Below are positions 21,923 through 22,788 of a stretch of DNA of 22,788 nucleotides, one piece after another (the stretch's first letter is position 1; each line of letters starts with the position of its first letter). A model generated the notes under the pieces. It was not told the DNA's origin, searched no databases, and worked only from the letters and a program-made list of their open reading frames with translations. The stretch is from an uncultured Rubrobacteraceae bacterium. GTDB taxonomy: Bacteria > Actinomycetota > Rubrobacteria > Rubrobacterales > Rubrobacteraceae. Where the stretch lies: positions 1-22,788 of the forward strand of contig CADCVI010000204.1 of NCBI GenBank assembly GCA_902806105.1, in the 5' to 3' direction. The translations under genes were made by a program, and so were the position numbers.

Positions 21923-22225
21923 ATGAAGACCGTCGAGATTCGCCCCCAGCCCAAAAAGACCGACCTGCTGTCGGCGATCGGTGAGACGTTGAGAGCGGCC
22001 CGCAACGAGCGCGGCCTCACCCTCCGGCAGGTCGCCGAGGACGCCCACGTCTCCATCTCCTACCTCGCCGAGATCGAGAGGGGCGAGAAGGACCCCTCCT
22101 CCCGCGTCCTGGAGAGCATCGCCGAGGGCCTCGACCTGGAGGTCAGCCTGCTCCTCCTTCAGATCGCCACCAACCTCGACCCAGACGTCGTCCGCGCACC
22201 CGTATCGGCCACCCTGGCCGCGTAA
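21923..22225 (+). CDS. XRE-family regulator, ClgR-like
   Basis: A 100-residue DNA-binding protein. A helix-turn-helix occupies about residues 20-75: LRAARNERGLTLRQVAEDAHVSISYLAEIERGEKDPSSRVLESIAEGLDL when read in short pieces, with the family's SxxYLxEIERGxKxPS core. This resembles ClgR, which activates clp protease genes in actinomycetes, but no target site is identified here. The C-terminal tail is short. I chose ATG 21923; an in-frame TTG at 21917 adds two residues. It is unlikely to be cotranslated with nfo because it has its own promoter. Confidence 0.82.
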   Translation: MKTVEIRPQPKKTDLLSAIGETLRAARNERGLTLRQVAEDAHVSISYLAEIERGEKDPSSRVLESIAEGLDLEVSLLLLQIATNLDPDVVRAPVSATLAA

Positions 22226-22502
22226 CCCCGCCACAGCTTCTACCTCGTCCCACAGCACCTCACGAACCTCTACACGCCCAACACTTCTTCAGCCACAACC
22301 TACCCCCGCACGCCTTACGGCGGCGTGGTCCGTACCTGGTTCGTCGCGACTGGCGAGCCAGCGTGATGCTTCGCCCCCCGGAGGCCCGCGGAAAAGCATA
22401 GCTGCGCCCCCGCCCGCCAAAACCTGCAAGAGTATCGGCTGCCCTCACCCCGGCCCGGAAGCCTTGGGGAGGACGGAAACGTGCAGGGGAGGTGAACGAG
22501 CA
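22226..22502. other. Non-coding stretch with small hairpins
   Basis: About 280 bases without a convincing gene. CACGCC (22309-22314) pairs with GGCGTG (22322-22327), and CTGGC-GA-GCCAG near 22350-22361 forms a small perfect hairpin. ATGCTT near 22367 and AAGCAT near 22394 could close a longer stem. I could not match these to a tRNA or a riboswitch class. It may hold an untranslated leader for the frame at 22503. Confidence 0.35.
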
Positions 22503-22661
22503 ATGCCGGCTAGCCGTGTCTGTGGTCGCGTCCTGCGCCGGGCTGCGACATCGATCTTCAACCCTGCATGCTTGAGACGAGCTCTAGTAGCCTTCTTGGG
22601 ACACGGGCCATCTCTTAGCAAGGAAGTAGAAGTAGGGCAATCTTCTCAGCGGAGAAACTAG
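22503..22661 (+). CDS. Possible small protein with strong ribosome site
   Basis: A 52-residue frame starting at ATG 22503, with GGAGGTGA seven bases upstream, one of the best Shine-Dalgarno matches in the window. The sequence is basic and Arg-rich (MPASRVCGRVLRRAA, then PACLRRALVAFLGHG) with two Cys, and resembles nothing I know. Codon use is less GC-biased at third positions than that of true genes nearby, which argues against it. Confidence 0.28.
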   Translation: MPASRVCGRVLRRAATSIFNPACLRRALVAFLGHGPSLSKEVEVGQSSQRRN

Positions 22662-22678
22662 TGACGCCGTCTTCTCCG
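22650..22678 (-). terminator. Hairpin after the minus-strand CPBP gene
   Basis: CGGAGAA (22650-22656) pairs with TTCTCCG (22672-22678), 7 bp around a 15-base loop, just beyond the stop of the minus-strand gene. An alternative stem pairs TTCTC (22643-22647) with GAGAA (22652-22656). Confidence 0.35.
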
Positions 22679-22686
22679 GGAACCGC

Positions 22687-22788
22687 TTATAGCTGAGCGA
22701 AGTAGGAGAGCATCACGAGGGAGAAGTTGTAGCCCGCGTGGACGAGGAAGGTGGCCGTGGTGTTTATGCGGTTGCGCAGGATTCCCCA
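22687..22788 (-). CDS. C-terminus of a second CPBP family protease (partial)
   Basis: The last 33 codons and stop of a minus-strand gene that continues past the window end. The reading NTTATFLVHAGYNFSLVMLSYFAQL carries the HxxxN motif (HAGYN) and the final hydrophobic helix of CPBP intramembrane proteases. It matches the same region of the CPBP protein at 10345-10905 (AHVLHNGATLLL). The rest of the active site lies outside the window, so the call rests on this motif and pattern only. Confidence 0.6.
   Translation of the reverse strand, partial: WGILRNRINTTATFLVHAGYNFSLVMLSYFAQL

Noticed and set aside
22321..22365. tRNA-like GGTTCG segment
   Set aside because: GGTTCGTCGCGAC does not fit the T-loop consensus and no acceptor, D or anticodon arms can be folded around it.
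1..22788. CRISPR arrays, insertion sequences, prophage or attachment sites
   Set aside because: No regularly spaced repeats, transposase or integrase motifs or terminal repeats were seen; genes are housekeeping-like with uniform composition.

Overview
The window is a dense, very GC-rich bacterial chromosome segment with frequent GTG and TTG starts, Shine-Dalgarno sites of the GGAGG type and many 1-20 base gene overlaps. The gene set (class E-like sortase, CbiX paired with a DR2241-type iron-sulfur protein, actinobacterial-type Zur boxes, ClgR-like regulator) points to a deep-branching actinomycete such as Rubrobacter. That assignment is an inference from gene content and codon style; no rRNA marker is present.

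Layout. (1) 1-2419: nitrate assimilation. The 5' end of a molybdopterin nitrate reductase on the minus strand diverges from a NarK-type nitrate transporter, which is followed by a strong hairpin and a small unknown beta-rich protein. (2) 2528-6041: thiol and peroxide chemistry. There is an AhpD/carboxymuconolactone-decarboxylase-family protein whose second active-site cysteine is encoded by in-frame TGA with a SECIS-like hairpin just downstream, so it is very probably a selenoprotein. It converges on a YbdK-type glutamate-cysteine ligase, which diverges from a 1-Cys peroxiredoxin and a distant CitG-like protein. (3) 6174-8856: a two-repeat CbiX chelatase overlapping a separate DR2241-like Fe-S protein, then two BON-domain genes and a perfect 17-bp hairpin. 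(4) 8872-10227: phosphomannomutase/phosphoglucomutase on the minus strand.

(5) 10310-16452: cell envelope. CPBP intramembrane protease, a membrane-anchored unknown protein, sortase, PBP2, prolipoprotein diacylglyceryl transferase (Lgt) and a secreted protein interrupted by an in-frame TAG. (6) 16475-19774: zinc homeostasis. Two palindromic Zur-box-like operators lie before zur and before a short gene plus znuA-znuC-znuB; these last genes overlap end to end and form one operon. The ZnuA lipoprotein would be lipidated by the Lgt encoded upstream. (7) 19762-22225: rhomboid protease and a FlgT-C-like protein on the minus strand, then endonuclease IV and a ClgR-like XRE regulator on the plus strand. 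(8) 22226-22788: mostly non-coding sequence with small hairpins and one possible short gene, ending in the C-terminus of a second CPBP protease.

The most notable item is the candidate selenocysteine AhpD-like protein (TGA at 2780-2782) with its hairpin at 2797-2815. Next are the TAG-interrupted secreted protein, the two-operator Zur circuit with a ZnuA lacking its usual first histidine ligand, and the split of the DR2241 architecture into two overlapping genes.
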